Virus record (IMG/VR): IMGVR_UViG_3300025853_000058
Coordinates: 1 to 64,000 of that record
Direction: 5' to 3' (one strand)
DNA: 64,000 nt
Origin: a virus
Position 1 is the first letter of the stretch. Each line of letters begins with the position of its first letter. Shown in pieces: positions 18,550-26,685 of the stretch. The translations under genes were made by a program, and so were the position numbers. A model generated the notes under the pieces. The model saw nothing but the letters and a program-made list of their open reading frames with translations, searched no databases and was not told where the DNA came from.

Positions 18550-19434
18550 TTAAAACCACTCATCCAATTTTTTTTGTATTTTTCCTGTTCTTATGCTAGA
18601 TAAGTCCCAACCCATCGCTCGATAAATCGGCTCGGCCTTTTTCAAGACCTGTTGTGCATAGTGTTCCCAATCTGGTTCACAAGCACTAAAGTCTTCGTAA
18701 GTTATGCCTGAAATGTATTCAGCATTTCTTTTCTCCTTTGTTAAAGGATGGATGAAGGTGTCCATTGATTTAATTTTTAGATACAAATAAGTATCATCAA
18801 AATCAGTTTGATTTTTCTGCTGAACATATAGAACTCCAGCAATACCCGAACCTATGCTCGGTTTCTTTCCAGAAAAGGTCACAAAGTTTTTCGTGTCTTC
18901 TCCGCATTTTTTACACCACTTTAAATCTAAACATTCATTCAAGTGGTATTTACTACCACATTCATTACATTTAACATTAAAGCGTTCCTTTCTCAATCGG
19001 CTTCTTTTTATAACTGATTCTATTTCTAATTGTCCAGAAATTACTGACGAATAAACTGCATTTAACTTAGCATTAATCTTAGAAAGGGGTTCTTGATTGA
19101 CCCACATTTTAAGAACATCTGTTTGAACTGACTTAGATAATTTTGTTTCGCTCACTCTTTTAGCAGTGAAGCCGGTCATTGTAAATTTAGGCTTTTCTAA
19201 CCATTCTCCATCATCCCAAGCAACCATTCCTGCATTTCTGTTTTTCGTAGTTCCTACACCTAAAGCAGAATAATACTTCTCGAACTCCAATACAACAGGG
19301 TGTTGCTCTAATCCCATTACATTAGGAAAGTGTTCCCTAACAGACGATTCAATTTCTTTGATGGCAACTTTAGCCGACTCAACAGAATCTATTTGAACAT
19401 AGATTGAATCCGTATGTCCATAAACCACTTTCAT
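18550..19434 (-). CDS. polB: DNA polymerase B, small (C-terminal) subunit
   Basis: 294 residues from the ATG at 19434, with GGTGAG upstream. It begins only four residues before motif C, which reads 'VVYGHTDSIYVQ' instead of YGDTDS: the first Asp is His (codon CAT), the second Asp is kept. Then follow 'FTMTGFTAKRVSETKLSK' (the K-K-x-Y like thumb motif) and thumb sequence. A four-Cys zinc ribbon ('KCNECGS' and 'WCKKCGED') is inserted in the thumb. The C-terminus 'IQKKLDEWF' is a good PCNA-interacting peptide. It completes the polymerase with the large part encoded 1.3 kb upstream. Confidence 0.85.
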   Translation of the reverse strand: MKVVYGHTDSIYVQIDSVESAKVAIKEIESSVREHFPNVMGLEQHPVVLEFEKYYSALGVGTTKNRNAGMVAWDDGEWLEKPKFTMTGFTAKRVSETKLSKSVQTDVLKMWVNQEPLSKINAKLNAVYSSVISGQLEIESVIKRSRLRKERFNVKCNECGSKYHLNECLDLKWCKKCGEDTKNFVTFSGKKPSIGSGIAGVLYVQQKNQTDFDDTYLYLKIKSMDTFIHPLTKEKRNAEYISGITYEDFSACEPDWEHYAQQVLKKAEPIYRAMGWDLSSIRTGKIQKKLDEWF

Positions 19435-19435
19435 T

Positions 19436-19528
19436 TTACTCACCAATTAAAGATAACATAGCCCCTATTGGGGCCACTATTGTAATAATAATAATTGCAA
19501 AAATAATTTCAATAAACTTACCTATCAT
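19436..19528 (-). CDS. 30-residue membrane peptide
   Basis: 'MIGKFIEIIFAIII...' is a single hydrophobic helix ending in 'MLSLIGE'. GGTGATT stands 4 nt before the ATG. Its last codons hold the ribosome site of the polymerase small subunit, so the two are probably coupled. Function unknown. Confidence 0.5.
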   Translation of the reverse strand: MIGKFIEIIFAIIIITIVAPIGAMLSLIGE

Positions 19529-19532
19529 TTAA

Positions 19533-19703
19533 TCACCTCAAGTAATATGCGAACTTAGAAGCAGGAGCCTCATGTTCTTGTTGTAGTTCTTGAATTGCTT
19601 TATACATCTTAACAAGATGTTCGTTCTCTTTATAGAGAACCTCCAATTCTTCTTCAAGCCTCTTAAGTTTCTTTTCTATTTCTTTTATTCCTATTTCTTT
19701 CAT
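19533..19703 (-). CDS. 56-residue coiled-coil protein
   Basis: 'MKEIGIKEIEKKLKRLEEEL' leads a Leu/Glu/Lys heptad pattern over some 40 residues, then a polar end. ATG overlaps the stop of the next gene upstream (ATGA). A dimerising adaptor is plausible; nothing more can be said. Confidence 0.55.
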   Translation of the reverse strand: MKEIGIKEIEKKLKRLEEELEVLYKENEHLVKMYKAIQELQQEHEAPASKFAYYLR

Positions 19704-19831
19704 ATTATCACCGTCATTATGGTTATAATGGTTGCTATATTTACGATATTTACCATCATCAATATCTTATTGCTTTTAGCAATCATTAGAAGAAGTTCTT
19801 CTAGTAATTCGTTGGTTTTATCCATCATCAT
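19700..19831 (-). CDS. 43-residue membrane-associated peptide
   Basis: Starts at one of three ATG codons in a row (19831, 19828, 19825). A charged amphipathic helix 'DKTNELLEELLLMIAK' is followed by a hydrophobic segment rich in Ile, Met and Val. Preceded by AGGAGGAAGAT. Function unknown. Confidence 0.5.
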   Translation of the reverse strand: MMMDKTNELLEELLLMIAKSNKILMMVNIVNIATIITIMTVII

Positions 19832-19971
19832 ACATCTTCCTCCTTGAGAATTATAGCGTTCCTCTTTAAGTTGTTCATCATCTTAAGAATGTCACGAATT
19901 TCTTCTTTCGTGATTTCCCAAGTTTCATCAGTATCATACGATACTTTTACTGTAATTAATTTAGTCTTCAT
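19828..19971 (-). CDS. Small hypothetical protein
   Basis: 47 residues from the ATG at 19971, chosen because GGAGG lies 7 nt before it. 'KLITVKVSYDTDETWEITKE' suggests two strands and then a helix. It ends 'KEEDV' because the ribosome site of the next gene is in its last codons. Confidence 0.55.
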   Translation of the reverse strand: MKTKLITVKVSYDTDETWEITKEEIRDILKMMNNLKRNAIILKEEDV

Positions 19972-20185
19972 CCGTTTTCCTCCAATACCTATTTGCTTTT
20001 CCAATTCTCTTCTTGACACAGATTTGGTTTAGGTAGTAAGCAACAGACCACGGACTAGAAACATAATTCGTATTTTTACGATTATCTAAAATTATTCCAT
20101 GAATTTCTTTTGCTGTAAAAGGCTCAGGTACATCGACAATTGCCTGTTCAATCCAAACTTTCATTCTATTGTTAATCTTTGTCAT
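19961..20185 (-). CDS. Winged-helix-like DNA-binding protein (paralog 1)
   Basis: 74 residues from the ATG at 20185 (GGAGG upstream). It aligns along its length with the product of the gene just upstream: W-I-x-x-A, 'FTAKEIHGIILDNRK', 'SVAYYLNQICVKKR', then a basic wing ending in R-Y-W-R-K. The helix-loop-helix-wing order suggests a small DNA-binding domain. Confidence 0.5.
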   Translation of the reverse strand: MTKINNRMKVWIEQAIVDVPEPFTAKEIHGIILDNRKNTNYVSSPWSVAYYLNQICVKKRIGKANRYWRKTDED

Positions 20186-20186
20186 T

Positions 20187-20378
20187 TTACTTCCTCCTAT
20201 AAACTCCATCATCAACTTTTCTTGCGTGTCTTTTACAATAGTGTGCCAACTGTGTTCTATTTCCAATATAGATACTCTTGCCTTTCTTGTTAATAATAGC
20301 ACCCCTAAGTTCATCAAGGGTAAATGAACCACTAAATGTGTCCATCGCTTCTAATATCCATCGTTCTATTAATTTCAT
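20187..20378 (-). CDS. Winged-helix-like DNA-binding protein (paralog 2)
   Basis: 63 residues: 'WILEAMDTFSGSFTLDELRG', 'GNRTQLAHYCKRHARK', then V-Y-R-R-K. It is a tandem paralog of the following gene and shares the T-Q-L-A helix with a third protein at 26389-26685. ATG overlaps the upstream stop (ATGA). Probably a small regulator of viral DNA or transcription. Confidence 0.5.
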   Translation of the reverse strand: MKLIERWILEAMDTFSGSFTLDELRGAIINKKGKSIYIGNRTQLAHYCKRHARKVDDGVYRRK

Positions 20379-20485
20379 TCTTCTTCACCCGTTATTTCTT
20401 TTATTATTCTTTCGGCTTCACATAATTTACAGTGAATCCTTGCCTCGAATTGAGGATTGTGTTTTAATGGTTTTTTACATTTCAT
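20375..20485 (-). CDS. 36-residue Cys/His mini-protein
   Basis: 'MKCKKPLKHNPQFEARIHCK' then 'LCEAERII': two or three Cys and two His could hold one zinc. It ends 'GEEE' because the ribosome site of the next gene is in its last codons. GGAG lies 8-9 nt upstream of the start. Confidence 0.5.
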   Translation of the reverse strand: MKCKKPLKHNPQFEARIHCKLCEAERIIKEITGEEE

Positions 20486-20748
20486 ACTTTCATCTCCTTT
20501 ATGTTCTCTATTGTTTTATAGAAAGGGGCTAACAATTTATCATCTGCAAAATGAATAGTTGCTAATGTCGTAAAAATAAAATCCCAATGAGGATTTAACT
20601 CCCATTTACTCTCAACTGTTTTGTATTCTGTCCACTTAGGTTCTAGTAGTTTATGAACTTCTTCTCCTAAAAGATTCTTCCAATCAGTTTCGGGAGAGTG
20701 TGTTAATTCACACATAGTTGCTAAAAAACTGTAAATGTCACTTCTCAT
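20482..20748 (-). CDS. Hypothetical protein
   Basis: 88 residues, mixed helical, Trp rich ('ELNPHWDFIFTTLATIHFA'). It overlaps the stop of the polymerase large part by ATGA and is the first of eight small genes that separate the two polymerase parts. No family recognised. Confidence 0.6.
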   Translation of the reverse strand: MRSDIYSFLATMCELTHSPETDWKNLLGEEVHKLLEPKWTEYKTVESKWELNPHWDFIFTTLATIHFADDKLLAPFYKTIENIKEMKV

Positions 20749-22382
20749 CCTTCCATCTCCTTTGCTTTAAATGCCGCTAATCTAATTGCTTCTCTAGCAC
20801 TAGCAGTAATACTAGCGGCTAAATCTACATCAGCCCAACCAAATCCTTGATAGGCTACAATTCCGTAAAATGAAGCCATTAGGCGTTTTACTGCCATTTG
20901 ATTGTTATGCCACTTTACTTCTTCCTTAGAATCTCCGGCCTCTCTTGCCTGTCGCATGAGCCGCTTATATTCATTCCGCAAAGTCTTCAATTCAAGAACG
21001 GCTCTTGGCAATAAACCAAGTTTATCTGTTTTGTAATAAAGTGTGTGTTCTCTTGTTGTTTCTGAGAAATCTCTTGGTGTTAGAATATTAACACCAAATT
21101 CAGTAGGTTCGTTTGATTTAGTTTCCCATGAAATATTGCGAGCAATCATCATTGATGGGTACAATCCTGCAAAATCAAAAGCCGCTACATTAAGATGTAG
21201 TCCGTTCGTTCCTTCACTAAGAGGGTCATAAATCATAGCACCTTCATAATCCTGTCTTTCAATATTTTTATCACCCGTTGGTGCTTTCCAAGTAGCATTC
21301 CTCATAAAATATATCGAACCCATATTACTTGCATAGAAACAAGATTCAAACGGAGCGCACAGTAATCGCTGTAATGAGATAATTGCTTCGCTACAAAAGT
21401 TTGTTTCATCAATTTCAACCATTAACTCAACATCAACTAAAGCATATTTAAGATATGTTTCTGTATCTTCGAGCCAAGCCCTGCGATAAAATTCATTTGG
21501 GTCTGGGAATTTCTTAGACACTAACTTAGTTTTACCAAGAACTTCTTCAGAAATATAGTTTAAAGACATTGATGGTAATGTTCCTCTTTGTGAATCATTC
21601 CACTGTCGCTCAAAAGCAAGGTCTAAATTGAGGGTTATGCGGCCCCCTATGGGCTGTTGGACCGGACTGAACCCACTTTCACCTTTAGTGAAAACAAGGC
21701 CGTTAGGGGTCTTCTTTACCCCTTCTATGCGGTTAATTGGTGACATGAGCATGGGGTTAATTCCCAAAGCACAGCACCTTTCAAGCAATTTTGGAATATC
21801 TGCAAAATTACCAAACCATGCAATTAACATATCGGGGTCTTTATTTACCATAACTCGAATAAAGGATTCAATCATTTCCTTTTCATCATCAAAGAACAAC
21901 GGTTGCTCTCCTTCATAATTAGGGAACCAAGCCCATTGATAGTATTCTTTATCATAATTATCGTACATTACAATAGTAGTAATTTCATCATGGTGTTCTC
22001 CACCTTGTTGCCATTCCATATCCCAATACCATTTACGAAGTTCGTATTCCGGCATTTCGTGAATCTTATCAACAGCATATCTGTTAGTAATAGAAACATC
22101 TGCTTCAAAGGTCTTGTTCCATTTTTTACGGGCTTTGTAAATATCACTAGCCTTTTCAACAACAACCTTTTGTAAAGGCTTACCTTGCAAAGAAACCCAA
22201 TCGCCTTTAATATACTTAAATGGTCGGGTAATGTGACGGCTTGCTGAATAATCATCAAACCTAAACTCTCCGTCTTCTATAAAGAAGTAAGGGTCGAAAG
22301 CCTCAAGTTTAAATTTACGCTCGCCATTTTCTCGCCATGCTGTGTATATGTGTTTTTCGTCTAAGCATTTACTAATTATCAT
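20745..22382 (-). CDS. polB: DNA polymerase B, large (N-terminal) subunit
   Basis: 545 residues. Exonuclease: Exo I 'WYWDMEWQ' (D121, E123), Exo II 'WFGNFADIPKLL', Exo III 'YLKYALVDVELM', all acidic residues present. Polymerase: motif A 'VAAFDFAGLYPSMM' near 390, motif B 'MAVKRLMASFYGIVAY' near 505, with Ala for the usual Asn of N-S-x-Y-G. The chain stops about 35 residues later, 'AAFKAKEMEG', before motif C, which is in the separate small-subunit gene at 18550-19434. Together they make about 840 residues, slightly above a normal archaeal PolB. ATG at 22382 overlaps the upstream stop. Confidence 0.9.
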   Translation of the reverse strand: MIISKCLDEKHIYTAWRENGERKFKLEAFDPYFFIEDGEFRFDDYSASRHITRPFKYIKGDWVSLQGKPLQKVVVEKASDIYKARKKWNKTFEADVSITNRYAVDKIHEMPEYELRKWYWDMEWQQGGEHHDEITTIVMYDNYDKEYYQWAWFPNYEGEQPLFFDDEKEMIESFIRVMVNKDPDMLIAWFGNFADIPKLLERCCALGINPMLMSPINRIEGVKKTPNGLVFTKGESGFSPVQQPIGGRITLNLDLAFERQWNDSQRGTLPSMSLNYISEEVLGKTKLVSKKFPDPNEFYRRAWLEDTETYLKYALVDVELMVEIDETNFCSEAIISLQRLLCAPFESCFYASNMGSIYFMRNATWKAPTGDKNIERQDYEGAMIYDPLSEGTNGLHLNVAAFDFAGLYPSMMIARNISWETKSNEPTEFGVNILTPRDFSETTREHTLYYKTDKLGLLPRAVLELKTLRNEYKRLMRQAREAGDSKEEVKWHNNQMAVKRLMASFYGIVAYQGFGWADVDLAASITASAREAIRLAAFKAKEMEG

Positions 22383-22383
22383 T

Positions 22384-23151
22384 TTAATTACCACCGGTAT
22401 AGGGTGCTTTTAATATCTTTCTGTTGTTGGCTACAATGAGCAAAGGAAACTCATCTTTTACATAAAAGTTAAGTTCTTGTCCTTTCTCAAAGAATCTGTG
22501 TAATGGGCCGGAATATTCCAATGTTGCCGCATCTCCAATATGTGATTCTAATTCGAATTTTTCTTCGTATTTGTTAGAAACACTAGTCGTGCTTGAGAAG
22601 GTTAATTCACCATTTTCAAAGTTCAATTTGAATACTCCACTCTTAACTAATTCACAAAGACTAATTGCTTCATTGAAATCATCTCTATTTAATTTAAAAG
22701 CACCTTCAAACTTTGAAGAACCAAAAGCCCAAAGTTTTTCTAGTTCCTCTTCATAAGAAATATGTTTTACCATTTCACGAATACGGGTGATGGCTTCCAT
22801 GTTTGGGTGATTAACAACCATAGGTAAAGAAGCAACTTTACTTCCAGAAGTTAATTTCAAAAAGTCACCGGTTTCAAAATGTACTGCTTCACCAAACTTT
22901 TTCAAATAAGGAATAATTAAATCTGCATTACCTATGAAAGAACCATTCTCAATACCAGCAACCGTTAAAGTGATATTCATACCGAATGTCAAGTCACCAT
23001 TCCACAAATCTAAATTGTTTCCTTCGAGTACCATATAAAAATAGTTTCCCATTTTAGATGAACTAAGACCACCATTACCAAGATACTTTCCTTTACCCTG
23101 AATGTCTGTCAAAGCATTTTCCATCTGTTTGTTATCTACTGCAAATTTCAA
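22384..23151 (-). CDS. pcn: PCNA-like sliding clamp
   Basis: 255 residues, the usual PCNA length. It has two-domain clamp traits: 'NLDLWNGDLTFGMNITLTV', an interdomain part 'VVNHPNMEAITRI', and a C-terminal end 'DEFPLLIVANNRKILKAPY' like the PCNA strand 'MPLKVEY..G.I.YYLAP'. It lies immediately upstream of the polymerase and near the clamp loader. Overall divergence is high, so the call rests on length, C-terminal pattern and context. Confidence 0.7.
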   Translation of the reverse strand: MKFAVDNKQMENALTDIQGKGKYLGNGGLSSSKMGNYFYMVLEGNNLDLWNGDLTFGMNITLTVAGIENGSFIGNADLIIPYLKKFGEAVHFETGDFLKLTSGSKVASLPMVVNHPNMEAITRIREMVKHISYEEELEKLWAFGSSKFEGAFKLNRDDFNEAISLCELVKSGVFKLNFENGELTFSSTTSVSNKYEEKFELESHIGDAATLEYSGPLHRFFEKGQELNFYVKDEFPLLIVANNRKILKAPYTGGN

Positions 23152-23912
23152 ATCTTTCCCTCCCTTAATTCAGGAACACCGTTCCATTGAATATTAGGGG
23201 GAGTTCCTTCACGCACAGTCCATTTCTTTCCAACTAAATTACCGTTGGTTCTAGAAGCCATTAATTCAGCAGTAAAATGCAACTCGTTCTTTACCTTCTT
23301 CTTTGAGCAGTAAATCTCTTGTTCCAACATTCCTCCCCAATTTCTCCAAACAGGTCGCACACCAACAGCAATATTATCAATATACTTTTCTGCTTCATGG
23401 GTAATATAAACTACATCGCAATTCATATTGAAAATCATCCTCATTAAAGTATCGAATGTTTTATTCCTATTACCATACTGAAACGGCATAATCTTTGTCA
23501 CCACTCTTGGGTTAGGATTAACTTTTAACATACAACTTTCAAACCAAGTATCGACGCCATCTATGACGAATACAATATCTTCACCTGCTTCCATTTGTTC
23601 TTTAGCAAAGGTAATAAAATCCTCGGAATTTTTTTCACTTTTATCAAAATCTATAATGTTATCTTTTCGCATTACAATAGGGCAATATACATTGATTCGT
23701 TCTGTTGCATCATGACAGGTTTTATGTGTTGAATCTGCGCCATTATCCCAATCAAGAACATAAATGTTCTTATCGGGGAAGTCTAATGCAATTCCTGTTT
23801 TTCCGGTTTTGGGTTCTCCCCAAATACCTAATACCAATCGTGGTTTTCGTTGCGCTCTTTTTTGAGCCATCAATTCTTTAAAATTTGTTTTTTCTTTCTT
23901 ATTCCCTAGCAA
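23148..23912 (-). CDS. RecA/RadA-like ATPase (Sak4/AAA_24 type)
   Basis: About 254 residues. Walker A 'GIWGEPKTGKTGIALDF', Walker B 'DIVFVIDGVDTWFE', and a RecA-like core of strands ('NIYVLDWDNGAD', 'DVVYITHEAEKY'). The short one-domain form fits Sak4-type phage annealing/recombination ATPases often paired with a single-strand binding protein, and an RPA-like gene is nearby. I take the TTG at 23912, 4 nt after GGTGATT, the spacing seen for other TTG starts here. Confidence 0.75.
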   Translation of the reverse strand: MLGNKKEKTNFKELMAQKRAQRKPRLVLGIWGEPKTGKTGIALDFPDKNIYVLDWDNGADSTHKTCHDATERINVYCPIVMRKDNIIDFDKSEKNSEDFITFAKEQMEAGEDIVFVIDGVDTWFESCMLKVNPNPRVVTKIMPFQYGNRNKTFDTLMRMIFNMNCDVVYITHEAEKYIDNIAVGVRPVWRNWGGMLEQEIYCSKKKVKNELHFTAELMASRTNGNLVGKKWTVREGTPPNIQWNGVPELREGKI

Positions 23913-24165
23913 GCCAATCACCTATATCATTTTCATCTATATCTACATCTTTACCATTAGCGGCACACCAAGATTTGATAATACCAAGTAGTTCATTCTT
24001 CGATGAGCAAATAAACCTTGTTTCCTTAGTTCCAATGTGGAACTTCATAAAGTATTCACCCTTCCTTTTATCATTTTCATTCCAAGTTAAAAAGTCAACC
24101 TTTTGCAAATCTGCAATATAACTTTCTCCCTTTAGAATGAATTTATTTTCTATTACATCATTCAT
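23899..24165 (-). CDS. Hypothetical protein near the recombination ATPase
   Basis: 88 residues: 'YFMKFHIGTKETRFICSSK' and 'DIDENDIGDWLARE'. Probably one small alpha/beta domain. It lies between the RPA-like and RecA-like genes and overlaps the latter by about 14 nt, so a role in recombination is possible. No family recognised. Confidence 0.6.
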   Translation of the reverse strand: MNDVIENKFILKGESYIADLQKVDFLTWNENDKRKGEYFMKFHIGTKETRFICSSKNELLGIIKSWCAANGKDVDIDENDIGDWLARE

Positions 24166-24262
24166 TTATTTTTCCTCCTTAGAGAGTAGGCATCGCACCT
24201 ACCCGAATGTCATTCATTGGAATACACTTACACACGCACTTAAGAATATTAGTTTAACTTAC

Positions 24263-25486
24263 TCAAAACCAATCGTAAGATTCTTCAACCGGAGAATTGA
24301 CTTCAACCGGAGAACCTCGCTTTTCAGTCACAAGAACTGCTGATACATTGATAGTCACAGGTTCTGCAACGCCATCAATCATTCTTTGAGAAGTTCTACC
24401 AACAACAATAACTGAAGAACCAATACCAAAATCAATATCAATGTGTTCAGGAATCCAACAAGTAGTCATGTTAGATTCATTCTCGTAGTCAAATTCAGCA
24501 TTCAAATCAGTAATATTCAAAATACGATTGCCGTTTGAAGTAGGCATCATATTCATATTACACACAGTACCATCGGTGACGACAAAGCGTTCCTTTGAAG
24601 GAAGAGTTTGCATTGTGATATGCGCCCTATCAATTTCAACTAATGGTGATAGATGCTTTTCATACGCTTGAGCAAGCGTACTAACAAAGTCAAATTCAGA
24701 AACATCTCGATAGTCTGAGTTTTCTGGGTCCAATTCAGAATTGGCAATTAGACTGTTCTTTGTTGTCATAGTCATTCCGTAGAGATTAGTTCCGTCATCG
24801 GAAGGAATTGCAACAAAGTGCATGAACTCATAACAATTAGGAGTAAATTCAACTCCGCCTTGATTCTTGTATGAGAATTGATATGACTTCATTTCGCCAC
24901 CATCAACACTTCCATAGAAGATACCACTTCGTCGCATTTGTTCCAAAGGCAAAGGCTTACCATAATTACGGTTTTCTCCACCATTCATGTATGCTTTGGT
25001 ATTATCCAAAGGAATGACCATTACACCATCTGGCATTTCTTCCGCACCTTCCGGTAAATCAGCAACCATTCGTTCTTGATATTCACCATTATGATAACGG
25101 CTAATCATCCACTTACCCAAAGCATTTTGAGTAGCAATTGCTACATGGCCTTCATTCAAAGCATTATCCGAATCACGGTTGTATTCTTCCTTTGCTCTAT
25201 TACGGTTCCAACTCATCATATCTCTTGGTGCTTCCAAAGCAACAAAGAAACCAAAGCACTGCTTAGTTAGAGAATTACTTCCAGAACTTTGCGTTGTTTG
25301 ACCTTGTTTTGAGCGACGAATAACTTGTGCGGCAAAATTTCGCCAAAGGCCCAAACCTAAGTTATCATTTACCTCAATGTTATTCTCAGCACAAATGCTG
25401 GTGTATTTTTCAGTTGCTTCCTCCACAGTCATATTCATGTGTTGTGCGCTCTTTTCTATTTCGTTTTGCATTATTTCGCTTAACAT
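24263..25486 (-). CDS. RPA-like single-strand DNA-binding protein (putative)
   Basis: 407 residues. The C-terminal 130 residues read like an OB fold: 'VVTDGTVCNMNMMPTSNGN', 'ILNITDLNAEF', 'MTTCWIPEHIDIDFGIGSSV', 'IVVGRTS', ending in an acidic-aromatic tail 'EESYDWF' like bacterial SSB tails. The middle part, with 'QCFGFFVALEAPRDMM', could be a second, larger OB fold. Between clamp-loader and RecA-like genes this is the natural SSB/RPA of the replisome. No zinc finger is visible. The family call is tentative. Confidence 0.5.
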   Translation of the reverse strand: MLSEIMQNEIEKSAQHMNMTVEEATEKYTSICAENNIEVNDNLGLGLWRNFAAQVIRRSKQGQTTQSSGSNSLTKQCFGFFVALEAPRDMMSWNRNRAKEEYNRDSDNALNEGHVAIATQNALGKWMISRYHNGEYQERMVADLPEGAEEMPDGVMVIPLDNTKAYMNGGENRNYGKPLPLEQMRRSGIFYGSVDGGEMKSYQFSYKNQGGVEFTPNCYEFMHFVAIPSDDGTNLYGMTMTTKNSLIANSELDPENSDYRDVSEFDFVSTLAQAYEKHLSPLVEIDRAHITMQTLPSKERFVVTDGTVCNMNMMPTSNGNRILNITDLNAEFDYENESNMTTCWIPEHIDIDFGIGSSVIVVGRTSQRMIDGVAEPVTINVSAVLVTEKRGSPVEVNSPVEESYDWF

Positions 25487-25505
25487 ATTTTCACTTCCTT
25501 TTTTT

Positions 25506-26420
25506 TCAGATTAGTTGTCCAACCATCCATGATAGTAATACTTTCGGAGTCATGGTAGTTGAACGATATTCGCTTTCTCCGACTGTTCTTAACAGTTTAT
25601 ACTTGGTAGTATTATCCAAGCCATCCGAAGCAATTACAGCATTATGCAAACCTAAACAGATTTGTTTAACGCTACGACCTTCATAAATAATTTTATGAAG
25701 GTCTGCAAGTGCTTTGTTTGGATTCTTATTTAAGATTTCAATTAGTATTTCATTGTATTCCTGATGAGATGTTTCGATTTGTTTTGATAACGAGAAGCCC
25801 GATGATTTGGCCGCTTGTATCTCAGTAATCGCCCTGCGTAAGTCACCATCCACCTCATATATGAAGGTTGCCAACTCATCATCAGCAAAGACATTTATTT
25901 GCTCTTTTTGAAGTATTGATTTGATTACTTCAAAAATGACTTCATTAGTGAGTGGCTTAAAATGATAGTTAGCACACCTGCTTTGTAATGCGTGGATGAT
26001 TTTACTTCTATCATTACAAGTGATAATGAATCTAATATTAGACGCATAACGCTCCATGATTCTTTTCAGTGCGTTCTGTGCATCATTAGTCATACCATCC
26101 ATCTCATCTAATAACATTATTCTAAATGCTACATCTCCTATTGTTCCACTTTGTGCAACATTTTTAATCATAGTTCTAACTGTTTCAAGTCGTCTATCAT
26201 CGGAAGCATTTACTTCTACATAGTTATCTTTGAATCTATCCTTCAAGAAATCCTTCGCTAACGCAATTGCCGCACCTGTTTTACCATTTCCGGGATTTCC
26301 GTATAATAAAACATTAGGCATATTATTTTCTTCAACCCAACTTTGGGCATCCATAACAAAGTGTTCTTGTCCTACAATTTCTCCAATCTTATTGGGCCGG
26401 TATTTTTCTGTCCATAACAT
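25506..26420 (-). CDS. rfcS: Clamp loader small subunit (RFC-S)
   Basis: About 304 residues. Start 'MLWTEKYRPNKIGEIVGQEH' is the classic RFC opening; Walker A 'LLYGNPGNGKTGAAIALA', Walker B 'FRIMLLDEMDGMT', sensor 1 'RFIITCNDRSKI', and the SRC arginine finger 'ALQSRCANYHF'. A C-terminal collar domain follows. It loads the PCNA-like clamp. The ATG at 26420 is set by the conserved W-x-E-K-Y-R-P. Confidence 0.95.
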   Translation of the reverse strand: MLWTEKYRPNKIGEIVGQEHFVMDAQSWVEENNMPNVLLYGNPGNGKTGAAIALAKDFLKDRFKDNYVEVNASDDRRLETVRTMIKNVAQSGTIGDVAFRIMLLDEMDGMTNDAQNALKRIMERYASNIRFIITCNDRSKIIHALQSRCANYHFKPLTNEVIFEVIKSILQKEQINVFADDELATFIYEVDGDLRRAITEIQAAKSSGFSLSKQIETSHQEYNEILIEILNKNPNKALADLHKIIYEGRSVKQICLGLHNAVIASDGLDNTTKYKLLRTVGESEYRSTTMTPKVLLSWMVGQLI

Positions 26421-26685
26421 TTTCATCTTCCTCTTTTAATTTCCATATTGTTTGTTTGGTTTCATTACAGAAACCGTTTTTAGTTGCCATACCTCTAAGA
26501 AGCATAGCAAGTTGTGTGATAGTCGGGTTATCATGCCTTGTGTTAGTTTTCAATTTTTTTCTTCCCTTTCTATATCCTGTAATAGAAGGTCTAGTTTCTA
26601 ACTCAAACATAACTTCCGATGTTGTTAGTTCTCTATTTTCTTCTAAAATAATTTTTATTCTTTCTTTAAGTCTTTTTTGTTTCAT
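26389..26685 (-). CDS. Small winged-helix-like protein
   Basis: 98 residues, basic N-terminus, 'ENRELTTSEVMFELETRP', a basic linker, 'NPTITQLAMLLRGMATKNG' and 'TIWKLKEE'. The L-T/S-x-E-h-x-x-x-L and T-Q-L-A pieces recur in the two small proteins at 19961-20378, so they may be one family. It sits between the two clamp-loader genes and overlaps both. Confidence 0.55.
   Translation of the reverse strand: MKQKRLKERIKIILEENRELTTSEVMFELETRPSITGYRKGRKKLKTNTRHDNPTITQLAMLLRGMATKNGFCNETKQTIWKLKEEDENVMDRKIPAQ

Noticed and set aside
19434-20745. Intein or homing endonuclease between the polymerase parts
   Set aside because: The eight small genes show no intein splice motifs or LAGLIDADG/HNH motifs, and the flanks lack C-terminal His-Asn or N-terminal Cys signals.
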